From Clostridiales bacterium (lineage in GTDB: Bacteria; Bacillota; Clostridia; Oscillospirales; Oscillospiraceae), in the NCBI GenBank assembly GCA_004551945.1, contig SFPN01000003.1:24008-88007 (forward strand): a DNA stretch of 64,000 nt, given 5' to 3'. Below the pieces are notes generated by a model. It made no database searches. It was not told the origin of the DNA and was given only the letters and a program-made list of their open reading frames with translations. This document shows positions 42,032 to 50,590 of the stretch, one piece after another. The stretch's first letter is position 1. Every line of letters starts with the position of its first letter. Made by a program: the position numbers and the translations under genes.

Positions 42032-42884
42032 TAAAATCAAGAAGCTGAGCATCTTCTCCGGCCTTTTTTCCGTGGACGAGGAGTTTTTTGAGGAGCTGGA
42101 AGAGGCCCTGATCCTCTCCGACATGGGCATGGACACCACCATGGAGGCGGTGGAGGAGCTGCGCAGCCGGGTGAAAGATCGCAAGCTCAAGGACCCGGAG
42201 GAGGTGAAGGCCTGCCTGCGGGAGATTTTGGTGGAGATGCTTTCCGTGGGAGAGCCTGGCCTGGACCTGTCCGGCAAGCCCGCGGTGATTCTGATGATCG
42301 GGGTCAACGGGGTGGGGAAGACCACCACCATCGGCAAGCTGGCAAACCTTCTGAAGAACCAGGGGAACCGGGTGCTTCTGGCCGCGGGGGACACCTTCCG
42401 GGCCGCCGCCTCCGACCAGCTGACCATCTGGGCCGACCGGGCAAAGGTGGACATCATCAAGCACGGGGAGGGGTCCGACCCTGCCGCCGTGGTCTTTGAC
42501 GCCATGAACGCCGCCCGGGCCAGAAAGTCCGACGTGGTCCTGGTGGACACCGCCGGCCGCCTGCACAACAAGCAGAATCTCATGAACGAGCTGAACAAGA
42601 TCCGCCGGGTCATTGACCGGGAGGGGGAGACCAGCTCCAAGGAGGTCCTGTTGGTGCTGGACGCCACCACCGGCCAGAACGGCCTCATCCAGGCCAAGCA
42701 GTTTGGGGAGAGCGCGGGCATCACCGGCATTGTCCTCACCAAGCTGGACGGCACCGCCAAGGGCGGCATTGTTCTGGCCATTGCAAAGGAATTGGGCGTG
42801 CCCGTGAAGTTTGTGGGCCTGGGCGAAGGGATCGACGATTTGCAGCCCTTTGACCCGGCAGCCTTTGCGGAAGCGCTGATCTGA
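42018..42884 (+). CDS. ftsY: Signal recognition particle receptor FtsY
   Basis: This GTPase docks ribosome-SRP complexes at the membrane for co-translational insertion. It has 288 residues, essentially only the NG domains, without the long acidic A domain of E. coli. Seen: P-loop GVNGVGKTTT (95-104), DTFRAAA, DTAGRLHN, TKLDGTAKGG and a C-terminal GLGEGIDDLQPFD. ATG 42018 follows AGGAGG and lies inside the end of smc. The smc-ftsY order is common in Firmicutes. Confidence 0.98.
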   Translation: MGLFNKIKKLSIFSGLFSVDEEFFEELEEALILSDMGMDTTMEAVEELRSRVKDRKLKDPEEVKACLREILVEMLSVGEPGLDLSGKPAVILMIGVNGVGKTTTIGKLANLLKNQGNRVLLAAGDTFRAAASDQLTIWADRAKVDIIKHGEGSDPAAVVFDAMNAARARKSDVVLVDTAGRLHNKQNLMNELNKIRRVIDREGETSSKEVLLVLDATTGQNGLIQAKQFGESAGITGIVLTKLDGTAKGGIVLAIAKELGVPVKFVGLGEGIDDLQPFDPAAFAEALI

Positions 42885-42917
42885 TCGAAATAGAATAAAA
42901 AGGAACTAGGTAGGATC

Positions 42918-43643
42918 ATGATGAATCGAATTGACGGTCGTAATTACGACGAACTCCGCCCGGTGGAGATCATCCCCAACATCAACAAATTTGCCGAGGG
43001 CAGCTGTCTCATCCGCTGCGGCAGCACCCAGGTGCTGTGCACCGCCAGCGTGGAGGACCGCACCCCGCCCCACGTCCCCTATGGGGAAGGCTGGGTGACG
43101 GCGGAGTACTCCATGCTCCCCCGGGCCAACCGGGAGCGCAGCCGCCGGGACGTATCCAAGCTGAAGCTTTCTCCCCGCTCGGCAGAGATCCAGCGTCTGG
43201 TGGGCCGTGCCCTCCGGGCGGCGGTGGACATGAAGAAGCTGGGCGAGCGGGCCATTACCATCGACTGTGACGTGCTCCAGGGAGACGGCGGCACCCGCAC
43301 CGCTTCGGTGACGGGCGGCTTTGTGGCCCTGGCCCTGGCCTGCCGGAAGCTGGTGGAGGACGGGGTCCTGAAGGAATCTCCCCTGAAAACCATGGTGTCG
43401 GCGGTGTCCGCCGGCATTGTGAAGGACCAGCTTCTCCTGGACCTGTGCTATGAGGAGGACTCCAGCGCCATGGTGGACTTAAACTGCGTTATGACCAGCC
43501 AGGGAGAGCTGGTGGAGATCCAGGGAACCGGCGAGGGCCGGGCCTTTACCGTGGCAGAGCAGCAGGCCCTGGTGGAGCTGTGCGCCAAGGGCATCCGGGA
43601 GCTTCAGCAGATTCAGCTGGACGTGCTGGGAGGGACCTTCTGA
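42918..43643 (+). CDS. rph: Ribonuclease PH
   Basis: This phosphate-dependent 3'-5' exonuclease trims tRNA and other RNA ends. The 241 residues match the family. Seen: GSTQVLCTASVE, PRANRERSRR, IQRLVGRALRAAVD, ITIDCDVLQGDGGTRTAS with metal and phosphate-site residues, and IQGTGEGRAFT. ATG 42918 follows AGGTAGG. Its TGA overlaps the ATG of the next gene by one base. Confidence 0.97.
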   Translation: MMNRIDGRNYDELRPVEIIPNINKFAEGSCLIRCGSTQVLCTASVEDRTPPHVPYGEGWVTAEYSMLPRANRERSRRDVSKLKLSPRSAEIQRLVGRALRAAVDMKKLGERAITIDCDVLQGDGGTRTASVTGGFVALALACRKLVEDGVLKESPLKTMVSAVSAGIVKDQLLLDLCYEEDSSAMVDLNCVMTSQGELVEIQGTGEGRAFTVAEQQALVELCAKGIRELQQIQLDVLGGTF

Positions 43644-44242
43644 TGAAAGCAGTCCTTGCCAGCCATAACAAGAAGAAAATGGCCGAAATGCAGGCCATCC
43701 TGTCCCAGCTGGGGGTGGAGGTTCTCTCCCAGGCAGACGTGGGGGTGGACCTGGAGCCGGAGGAGACGGGAACCACCTTTGAGGAAAACGCCCGCATCAA
43801 GGCCCGGGCGGTCATGCAGGCCACAGGCCTGCCCGCCATTGCCGACGACTCCGGCCTGGTGGTGGACGCCCTGAACGGGGAGCCGGGGGTGTACTCCGCC
43901 CGCTACGGCGGCCCTGACCTGGACGACACTGGTCGGTGGCAGCTTCTGCTGAAAAATATGGAGGGTCAGACCAACCGGGCCTGCAAGTTTGTCAGCGTCA
44001 TCTGCTGCGCCTTTCCGGACGGTAGCGAGGTGATGGCCCGGGGCGAGTGCCCCGGCGTGGTGGCCCAGGGCCCCAGCGGCGCGGGCGGCTTCGGCTATGA
44101 CCCGGTGTTCTATTTGCCCGAGTGGGGCAAGACCATGGCCCAGCTCACCCCCGAGGAAAAAAACGGCATTTCTCACCGGGGCAGAGCCCTGCGGAGATTC
44201 CAAGAAGAATGGGAGAAAACACGAAATGGAACTGACCAGTAA
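43643..44242 (+). CDS. rdgB: XTP/dITP diphosphatase (Ham1 family)
   Basis: This house-cleaning enzyme hydrolyses non-canonical purine triphosphates to monophosphates. Its 199 residues show the family pattern: ASHNKKKMAEM at the start (SxNxxK), TTFEENARIKA, IADDSGLVVDALNGEPGVYSARY, GFGYDPVF and ISHRGRAL. ATG 43643 overlaps the rph stop; GGGAGGGA is the binding site. The rph-rdgB pair is widespread in Firmicutes. Confidence 0.97.
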   Translation: MKAVLASHNKKKMAEMQAILSQLGVEVLSQADVGVDLEPEETGTTFEENARIKARAVMQATGLPAIADDSGLVVDALNGEPGVYSARYGGPDLDDTGRWQLLLKNMEGQTNRACKFVSVICCAFPDGSEVMARGECPGVVAQGPSGAGGFGYDPVFYLPEWGKTMAQLTPEEKNGISHRGRALRRFQEEWEKTRNGTDQ

Positions 44243-44558
44243 ACAGAGAGCCCAGCTGCGGAGCATGGCCAACAGCCTGGACACCATCGTTCACATCGGA
44301 AAAGACGGCATCGGCGAAAACCTGGTAAAGCAGGCAAACGAGGCCCTGGAGGCCCGGGAACTGATCAAGTGCCGGGTGCTGGAGAACTCCATGCTCACCG
44401 CCCGGGAGGCCTGCCAGGAGCTGGCCAAGCTCACCCGCAGCGAGCAGGTGCAGGTGATCGGCACCAAGTTTGTTCTGTACCGCCAGAGCCACAATAAAGA
44501 TAAGAAAGACAAAATCGTCTTAGTGAAGGACAGGAAGAAAGCAACCCCAGCGCGGTGA
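44226..44558 (+). CDS. yhbY: YhbY-family CRM-domain RNA-binding protein
   Basis: This 110-residue protein is a single CRM domain linked in other bacteria to 50S ribosome assembly. Seen: LTSKQRAQLRSMANSL, VHIGKDGIGENLV, ELIKCRVLEN and a GTKFVLYRQS strand. The ATG at 44226 lies within the end of rdgB (17-base overlap). A small GC-rich hairpin follows (about 44563-44579) and may partly end transcription before nadD. Confidence 0.93.
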   Translation: MELTSKQRAQLRSMANSLDTIVHIGKDGIGENLVKQANEALEARELIKCRVLENSMLTAREACQELAKLTRSEQVQVIGTKFVLYRQSHNKDKKDKIVLVKDRKKATPAR

Positions 44559-44619
44559 AGCCCGGCGGCAGCGCCGCCCTCTTTCCTGCGCGCCAGTGAA
44601 AAGCAGGTGGAATAACTTC

Positions 44620-45828
44620 GTGAAAATCGGAATTTATGGCGGGACCTTCAACCCGCCGCATCTGGGACATATGGAGGCGGCCAAGGCCGCCATGGAGCAG
44701 CTGGGTCTGGACCGGCTGATCATCATGCCTGACGGGGAGCCCCCCCACAAGGGGCTGCCCACGGACTCGGCCACGCCGGAGCAGCGGCTGGAGATGGCAC
44801 GGCTCATGGCAGACGGCATCGGTCCCCGGGCGGAGGCCTGGGACCTGGAGCTGCTGCGGGAGGGCAAAAGCTACACGGCCGATACCGTGGAGCAGATCCA
44901 CGAGCAGTTCCCAGAGGATGAGCTGTGGCTGCTCATGGGCACCGACATGTTTTTGACGGTGCAGAACTGGTACCAGCCGGAGCGCATCTTCCAGTACGCC
45001 GGGGTGGCGGGATTTGCCCGCAGCCACGAGGACACCGGGGAGATGTTCCAGGAGCAGAGCACCTACCTGAACGAGCGGTTCCACGCCCGGACCACCATTG
45101 TGCAGCTGCCCCAGATCCGGGAGATCGCCTCCCGGGATTTACGGCGGATGCTGGCCTCTGAGTGGACCGGGGGCAACGTGGACCCGGCAGAATATCTCTG
45201 GACCCCGGTCTACGGGTACATCCTCCGGGAGGGCCTTTACGGCACCAAGGCCGACCTGAAGCATTTAAGCGATAAGCATCTGCGGGCGGTGTCCTACTCC
45301 ATGGTAAAGGCCAAGCGCCTGCCCCACATTAAGGGTACCGAGGAGACCGCTGTGGCCCTGGCCAAGTTCTGGGGCGTGGACCCGGAGAAGGCCCGTCGGG
45401 CAGCCATCCTCCACGACTGCACCAAATACTGGGAGCTGGAGCCTCAGGTGGCCCTCTGCGACAAGTACGGCATCCCCCTGGATGAGCTGGAGCGGGTGTC
45501 GGTGAAGTTCCTCCACTCCAAGACCGGCGCGGCTTTGGCCAAGTACGTCTTTGGAGAGCCGGACGACGTCTACGACGCCATCTTCTGCCACACCACCGGC
45601 AAGCCCGGGATGAATACCTTTGAGAAAATCCTGTATCTGGCCGACTATATGGAGCCCACCCGGGACTTTGACGGGGTGGAGGAAATGCGCCGCCTGGTGT
45701 GGGAGGACCTGGACAAGGCCATGATTATGGGCCTGGAAATGACCATTGACGAGCTCCACGAGCGGGGAGCGATTGTCCATAAGAATACCCAGGGGACCCT
45801 GGATGATCTGAGGGGGCGGACCCAGTGA
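44620..45828 (+). CDS. nadD: Nicotinate-nucleotide adenylyltransferase fused to YqeK-type HD hydrolase
   Basis: This 402-residue fusion joins two enzymes often encoded side by side. Residues 1-195 are NadD, which makes deamido-NAD: GIYGGTFNPPHLGHM (ATP-binding GxFxPxHxGH), PHKGLPTD, LLMGTDMF and IREIASRDLRRML. Residues about 205-400 are a YqeK-like HD-domain phosphohydrolase (symmetrical Ap4A hydrolase in some species): LPHIKGTEETAVALA, AAILHDCTKYW with the HD pair, FCHTTGKPGM and YLADYMEPTRDF. GTG 44620 gives VKIGIYGG; a GTG eight codons earlier is possible. The end overlaps the next gene by GTGA. Confidence 0.94.
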   Translation: MKIGIYGGTFNPPHLGHMEAAKAAMEQLGLDRLIIMPDGEPPHKGLPTDSATPEQRLEMARLMADGIGPRAEAWDLELLREGKSYTADTVEQIHEQFPEDELWLLMGTDMFLTVQNWYQPERIFQYAGVAGFARSHEDTGEMFQEQSTYLNERFHARTTIVQLPQIREIASRDLRRMLASEWTGGNVDPAEYLWTPVYGYILREGLYGTKADLKHLSDKHLRAVSYSMVKAKRLPHIKGTEETAVALAKFWGVDPEKARRAAILHDCTKYWELEPQVALCDKYGIPLDELERVSVKFLHSKTGAALAKYVFGEPDDVYDAIFCHTTGKPGMNTFEKILYLADYMEPTRDFDGVEEMRRLVWEDLDKAMIMGLEMTIDELHERGAIVHKNTQGTLDDLRGRTQ

Positions 45829-47324
45829 AGGGAAGACGCCTTTCCGAGGAAGAACTGCGCCAGCGGGAAAAGGAAGCCCGCTCCCGGCAGCGCATCCAGG
45901 ATCAGGCCTACCGGGAGGCTCAGCGGGGGGTCTATGCCCGGATCTTCCAGGAGCAGGACGCCATGCCGGAGGATTACCGGGAGGCCTTTCGGGAGGACCC
46001 CCGGGACCGGCTGTATGATCGTCCGCCCCGAGACTACGGGGAGGACCCCCGGGACCGACGCTGGGAGGAGGAGACCTTCCCCTGGCGGCTGGACCGGGAC
46101 CAGCCCCGGCAGGAGCCCAGCTCCCGCCGGGACCCCCAGGAGTGGCAGGAGCCCCGGGACCGCTGGGAAGAGGAAAACCGGGAGCGGCGGCGTCCGCCCC
46201 GGGAGACCGGACCGGCGGACTACCCGGACCGGGGCCGGAGAGCCCCCCCAAGCCAGCCCCCGGGCCGTTCCGGCGGGGGAAAGTCCCCCCGGCGGCGGAG
46301 ACGGCGGGTGGTGCTCATCGTTCTGCTGGTGATCGCGGCCCTGCTGCTGGCCGCCCTGGCTGTCCACGCTGTTCTGGTCCGCCCCCCGGAGCTGCCCGCC
46401 CCGGAGGAGCAGAGCGAGGGGGTTCACCCCCAGCTGCTGGAGGCCGGCCGGCGGGAGGATGTATACACCTTCCTTCTGGTGGGCCGGGACGATGCCGGCG
46501 GCGGCAACACAGACACCATTATGGTGGGCTGCTACGACGTGAAAAACGGCACCCTGGACGTGCTGAGCATCTACCGGGACACCCTGGTGGACGTGCCCTG
46601 GGAGATTAAGAAGATCAACTCCGTGTACAATCAGCAGGGGATGGAGGGCCTCCAAACCCAAATTAAGAACCTCATCGGGTACACCCCCGACTATTACTTT
46701 GTCATGGAGATGGACATGGTGGCCGAGCTGGTGGACGCCATCGGCGGGGTGGACTATGAGGTGCCCTATAACATGGACTACGACGACCCCACCCAGGATC
46801 TGCACATCCACTTCCAGCAGGGGATGCAGCACCTGAACGGGGAGGACGCGGTGAAGCTCCTCCGCTGGCGGAAGAACAACAGCGGCGAGAGCCTCTCCGT
46901 GGGCGACATAGGCCGGGTGGAAATCCAGCACAGCTTCCTGAAAGCCATGATGAGCCAGGCCATCAGCCTGAGTACCCTGACCAATATCAAGGAAATTGCC
47001 GGGATTGTGGATGAAAACCTCAACAGCAACCTAAGCTATGGAGAGATGATCTGGTTCGGGGAGCACGTTCTCATGATGGAGAAGGACAATATCCAGTTCC
47101 ACGGCCTGCCAGGAGATTACACCGGCAGCCTCTGGAGCTCCACCTATCAGAACTACCAGTCCTATGTTTTTGTCAACGACAGTGCCCTGCGGGACATCAT
47201 CAACGGCCACATGAATCCCTATACCACAGAGATCACCGCGGACATGCAGCACATCATCCACGCCACCACCGTGAACAATATGCCCGGCGGCGCGGACAGT
47301 GCGGAGGCAATCCCTGCGGAATGA
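45825..47324 (+). CDS. LytR-CpsA-Psr (LCP) family protein with long charged N-terminus
   Basis: LCP enzymes attach teichoic acids or other glycopolymers to peptidoglycan at the outer membrane face. This 499-residue protein has a cytoplasmic region of about 160 residues made mostly of Arg, Glu, Asp and Pro (DPRDRLYDRPPRDYGEDPRD), one membrane helix at about 161-182, and an LCP domain: FLLVGRDDAGGGNTDTIMVG, LSIYRDTLVD, KINSVYNQQG, IGGVDYEVPYNMDY and LLRWRKNNSG. GTG 45825 overlaps the nadD stop; a later start would remove part of the charged region. The polar tail may bind partners or be phosphorylated, but no evidence shows which. Confidence 0.9.
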   Translation: MKGRRLSEEELRQREKEARSRQRIQDQAYREAQRGVYARIFQEQDAMPEDYREAFREDPRDRLYDRPPRDYGEDPRDRRWEEETFPWRLDRDQPRQEPSSRRDPQEWQEPRDRWEEENRERRRPPRETGPADYPDRGRRAPPSQPPGRSGGGKSPRRRRRRVVLIVLLVIAALLLAALAVHAVLVRPPELPAPEEQSEGVHPQLLEAGRREDVYTFLLVGRDDAGGGNTDTIMVGCYDVKNGTLDVLSIYRDTLVDVPWEIKKINSVYNQQGMEGLQTQIKNLIGYTPDYYFVMEMDMVAELVDAIGGVDYEVPYNMDYDDPTQDLHIHFQQGMQHLNGEDAVKLLRWRKNNSGESLSVGDIGRVEIQHSFLKAMMSQAISLSTLTNIKEIAGIVDENLNSNLSYGEMIWFGEHVLMMEKDNIQFHGLPGDYTGSLWSSTYQNYQSYVFVNDSALRDIINGHMNPYTTEITADMQHIIHATTVNNMPGGADSAEAIPAE

Positions 47325-47384
47325 ACCATATACCATCAGCGGCCGACCGGGCGCACCCGGCGCCGCAACAGAAAGGAAGATAGC

Positions 47385-47747
47385 ATGACACCAAAAGAAA
47401 TGGCACTGCTGCTGGCCAAGGCGCTGGACAGCAAAAAGGGCCAGGATATCCTGGTGCTGGAGACCGATGGGGTCACTACCCTGGCGGACTATTTCGTCCT
47501 GTGCACCGGCACCTCCGCTCCCCAGCTGAAAGCCCTGGGCGACGCGGCGGAAAAGAGCATGAAGGAGCAGGACATCCTGCCCCATCACATTGAAGGACAC
47601 CGGGGCGGCACCTGGATTCTCCAGGACTACGGAGACGTGGTGGTTCACCTGTTCTCCCCGGAAGCCCGGGAATTTTACGATCTGGACCGGCTGTGGCAGG
47701 ATGCCAAGACCGTGGACCTGACCGACGTGCTGGCACAAGGCAATTGA
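47385..47747 (+). CDS. rsfS: Ribosomal silencing factor RsfS
   Basis: RsfS (Iojap family) binds uL14 of the large subunit and blocks joining with the small subunit under starvation. The 120 residues show LDSKKGQDILVLETDGVTTLADYFVLCTGTSAPQLKAL (seen in parts), the GHRGGTWILQDYGDVVVHLF core and a final FYDLDRLWQDAK. ATG 47385 follows AAAGGAAG. The nadD-yqeK-LCP-rsfS-leuS order is a known Firmicute arrangement. Confidence 0.96.
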   Translation: MTPKEMALLLAKALDSKKGQDILVLETDGVTTLADYFVLCTGTSAPQLKALGDAAEKSMKEQDILPHHIEGHRGGTWILQDYGDVVVHLFSPEAREFYDLDRLWQDAKTVDLTDVLAQGN

Positions 47748-47778
47748 GCGAAAATTCAATAGAGGAAGAGTGATCAGA

Positions 47779-50193
47779 TTGAAGTACGAATTTAACCGCA
47801 TTGAGAAGAAGTGGCAGGACCGCTGGGCCAAGGAGAACTGCTACCATGCCGTCACCGGCGGGGACAAGCCCAAGTTTTACGCCCTGGTGGAGTTCCCCTA
47901 TCCCTCCGGTCAGGGCCTCCACGTGGGCCACGCCCGCCCCTACACCGCCATGGACGTGGTGGCCAGAAAGCGCCGCATGGACGGCTACAACGTGCTCTTC
48001 CCCATGGGCTACGACGCCTTTGGCCTGCCCACGGAGAACTATGCCATTAAAAACCACATTCACCCCGCCCAGGTGACCAAGGACAACATCGCCAACTTCA
48101 CCAAGCAGCTGAAGATGCTGGGCTACTCCTTTGACTGGGACCGGGTGGTGGACACCACCGACCCGGGCTACTACAAGTGGACCCAGTGGATTTTCCTCCA
48201 GCTGTTCAAGAAGGGTCTGGCCTACAAGACCTCCATGCCGGTGAACTGGTGCACCTCCTGCAAGTGCGTGCTGGCCAACGAAGAGGTGGTCAACGGCGTC
48301 TGCGAGCGCTGCGGCTCCGAGGTGGTCCGCAAGGAGAAGAGCCAGTGGATGCTGAAAATCACCGAGTACGCCCAGCGGCTCATCGACGACCTGGACGATG
48401 TGGACTTTATCGAGCGGGTGAAGGTCCAGCAGAAGAACTGGATCGGCCGCTCCACCGGCGCAGAGGTGACCTTCCAGACCACCCAGGGGGACGACCTGGT
48501 GATCTACACCACCCGTCCTGACACTCTCTTCGGCGCCACCTACATGGTCCTGTCCCCGGAGCACCCCTATGTGAACCAGTGGAAGGACGCCATCAAGAAC
48601 TGGGATGAAGTGACTGCCTATGTGGAGGCCGCTGCCCGCAAGTCCGACTTTGAGCGCACCGAGCTGGTGAAGGACAAGACCGGCGTGAAGCTGGACGGCG
48701 TCCGGGGCATCAACCCGGTGAACGGCAAGGAGATCCCCATCTTCATCTCCGACTATGTCCTGGTGTCCTATGGCACCGGCGCCATCATGGCCGTTCCCGC
48801 CCACGACGACCGCGACTGGGAGTTTGCCAAGAAGTTCGGCTGCGAGATCATCGAGGTGGTCAAGGGCGGCGACGTGGAGAAGGAAGCCTTCACCCTGAAG
48901 GACGACACCGGCATTATGGTAAACTCCGACTTCCTGAACGGCCTGACTGTTAAGGAAGCCATCCCTGTCATCACCAAGTGGCTGGAGGAAAAGGGCATCG
49001 GCCACCAGAAGGTCAACTATAAGCTCCGGGACTGGGTGTTCTCCCGCCAGCGGTACTGGGGCGAGCCCATCCCTCTGGTCAGCTGCGAGAAGTGTGGCTG
49101 GGTTCCCGTGCCCGAGGATCAGCTACCGGTGCTGCTGCCTGAGGTGGACAGCTATGAGCCTACCGACAATGGCGAGTCCCCTCTGGCTCCCATGACCGAG
49201 TGGGTGAACACCACCTGCCCCTGCTGCGGCGGCCCCGCCAAGCGGGAGACCGACACCATGCCCCAGTGGGCAGGCTCCTCCTGGTACTTCCTGCGGTATA
49301 TGGACCCCCACAACGACAAGGCTCTGGCTTCCGAAGAGGCTCTGAAGTATTGGGGCCAGGTGGACTGGTACAACGGCGGCATGGAGCACACCACCCTGCA
49401 CCTGCTCTACTCCCGGTTCTGGCACAAGTTCCTGTACGACATCGGCGTGGTGCCCTATGCCGAGCCCTACAAGAAGCGCACCAGCCACGGCATGATCCTG
49501 GGCGAGGGCGGCGAGAAGATGTCCAAGTCCAGAGGCAACGTGGTGAACCCCAACGACGTGGTGGCCCAGTACGGCGCCGACACCATGCGCATGTATATCA
49601 TGTTCATCGGCGACTTTGAAAAAGCCGCTGCCTGGTCCGATAACGCCGTGAAGGGCTGCAAGCGCTTCCTGGACCGGATCTGGAACCTGACCGAAAAGGT
49701 CACCCCCGCGGAGGAATACAGCAAGGACAACGAGGCTCTGGTCCACAAGACCATCAAGAAGGTCTCCGATGACATTGAGAACATGAAGTTCAACACCGCC
49801 ATCGCTGCCCTCATGACCCTCACCAACCAGTTCTACGACAAGGGCGTGAACCTGGCAGAGTTCAAGACTATGCTCCAGCTCCTGTCCCCCTTCGCCCCCC
49901 ACATGGCCGACGAGCTGTGGGAGCAGCTGGGCTTTGAGGGCTTCGCCAGCACCTCCGACTGGCCCAAGTACGACCTGAGCAAGACCGTGGCCCAGGAGGT
50001 CACCATTGCCGTTCAGGTGGGCGGCAAGCTGAAGACCACCGTTACCGTCCCCACCGACAGCAACCAGGAGGCCGTCATGGCCGTGGTCACCGCCGACGCC
50101 AAGATTGCAAAGCTCATGGAGGGCAAGGACCTGGTGAAAACCATCCACGTGCCCAACAAGCTGGTGAACCTGATCCTGAAGCCCAAGGCCTGA
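47779..50193 (+). CDS. leuS: Leucyl-tRNA synthetase
   Basis: This class I synthetase charges tRNA-Leu. The start chosen is TTG 47779, giving MKYEFNRIEKKWQDRW, which matches typical LeuRS N-termini; a GTG at 47770 is too close to GAGGAAG. The product has 804 residues, normal for bacterial LeuRS. Seen: HIGH-type motif PYPSGQGLHVGH, a CP1 editing domain with TTRPDTLFGATYMVLSPEHP, the zinc-like segment CTSCKCVLANEEV, and KMSKS in GEKMSKSRGNVV. No T-box leader is visible, so its control differs from that in many Firmicutes. Confidence 0.97.
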   Translation: MKYEFNRIEKKWQDRWAKENCYHAVTGGDKPKFYALVEFPYPSGQGLHVGHARPYTAMDVVARKRRMDGYNVLFPMGYDAFGLPTENYAIKNHIHPAQVTKDNIANFTKQLKMLGYSFDWDRVVDTTDPGYYKWTQWIFLQLFKKGLAYKTSMPVNWCTSCKCVLANEEVVNGVCERCGSEVVRKEKSQWMLKITEYAQRLIDDLDDVDFIERVKVQQKNWIGRSTGAEVTFQTTQGDDLVIYTTRPDTLFGATYMVLSPEHPYVNQWKDAIKNWDEVTAYVEAAARKSDFERTELVKDKTGVKLDGVRGINPVNGKEIPIFISDYVLVSYGTGAIMAVPAHDDRDWEFAKKFGCEIIEVVKGGDVEKEAFTLKDDTGIMVNSDFLNGLTVKEAIPVITKWLEEKGIGHQKVNYKLRDWVFSRQRYWGEPIPLVSCEKCGWVPVPEDQLPVLLPEVDSYEPTDNGESPLAPMTEWVNTTCPCCGGPAKRETDTMPQWAGSSWYFLRYMDPHNDKALASEEALKYWGQVDWYNGGMEHTTLHLLYSRFWHKFLYDIGVVPYAEPYKKRTSHGMILGEGGEKMSKSRGNVVNPNDVVAQYGADTMRMYIMFIGDFEKAAAWSDNAVKGCKRFLDRIWNLTEKVTPAEEYSKDNEALVHKTIKKVSDDIENMKFNTAIAALMTLTNQFYDKGVNLAEFKTMLQLLSPFAPHMADELWEQLGFEGFASTSDWPKYDLSKTVAQEVTIAVQVGGKLKTTVTVPTDSNQEAVMAVVTADAKIAKLMEGKDLVKTIHVPNKLVNLILKPKA

Positions 50194-50227
50194 CCGGCGC
50201 TTTTGCGAAATAAATTTACATTGCATC

Positions 50228-50256
50228 TTGACAATCCAGCGGAAATTGCATATAAT
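50228..50256 (+). promoter_or_regulatory. Perfect-consensus promoter of rpsU
   Basis: TTGACA (50228-50233), exactly 17 bases, TATAAT (50251-50256). The roughly 77-base leader contains a small hairpin (GTGAG/CTCAC, about 50298-50315) before the binding site GGAGGGAGGG. Confidence 0.93.
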
Positions 50257-50339
50257 ACCACTGTTAAAGCCATATATTACGATGGCCCTTTGGTGTGTGA
50301 GATGACGAAAGCTCACCACTTCGGAGGGAGGGAAAACAA

Positions 50340-50522
50340 ATGTCTGAAGTCCACGTGAGAGAGAACGAATCTCTGGAAAGCGCTCTGAAGCGGTTCAAGC
50401 GCAGCTGTGCCAAGTCCGGCGTTCTGGCTGAAGTGCGGAAAAGAGAGCACTACGAAAGCCCCAGCGTGAAGCGCCGCAAGAAGTCTGAGGCAGCACGGAA
50501 AAACCGTAAAAAGTATTATTGA
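50340..50522 (+). CDS. rpsU: Small-subunit ribosomal protein bS21
   Basis: This 60-residue, strongly basic protein joins the 30S platform late in assembly and aids initiation. It shows the typical LESALKRFKRSCAKSGVLAEVRKREHYE core, in parts, and a KRRKKSEAARKNRKKYY-type tail. ATG 50340 follows GGAGGGAGGG. It is a monocistronic unit with a strong promoter and terminator. Confidence 0.97.
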   Translation: MSEVHVRENESLESALKRFKRSCAKSGVLAEVRKREHYESPSVKRRKKSEAARKNRKKYY

Positions 50523-50530
50523 TTCAGTTA

Positions 50531-50560
50531 AAAGACCTGCCCGTTGGGCAGGTCTTTTTT
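50531..50560 (+). terminator. Terminator of rpsU
   Basis: A 12-base perfect stem AAAGACCTGCCC, loop GTT, and its complement, followed by TTTTTT. Confidence 0.92.
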
Positions 50561-50590
50561 CAAGTAAGCATTGGGGAAACCGCTGCGAGG

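Noticed and set aside
47761..47778. GTG at 47770 as the leuS start.
   Set aside because: It is only a few bases from GAGGAAG, and the TTG at 47779 gives the conserved MKYEF N-terminus.
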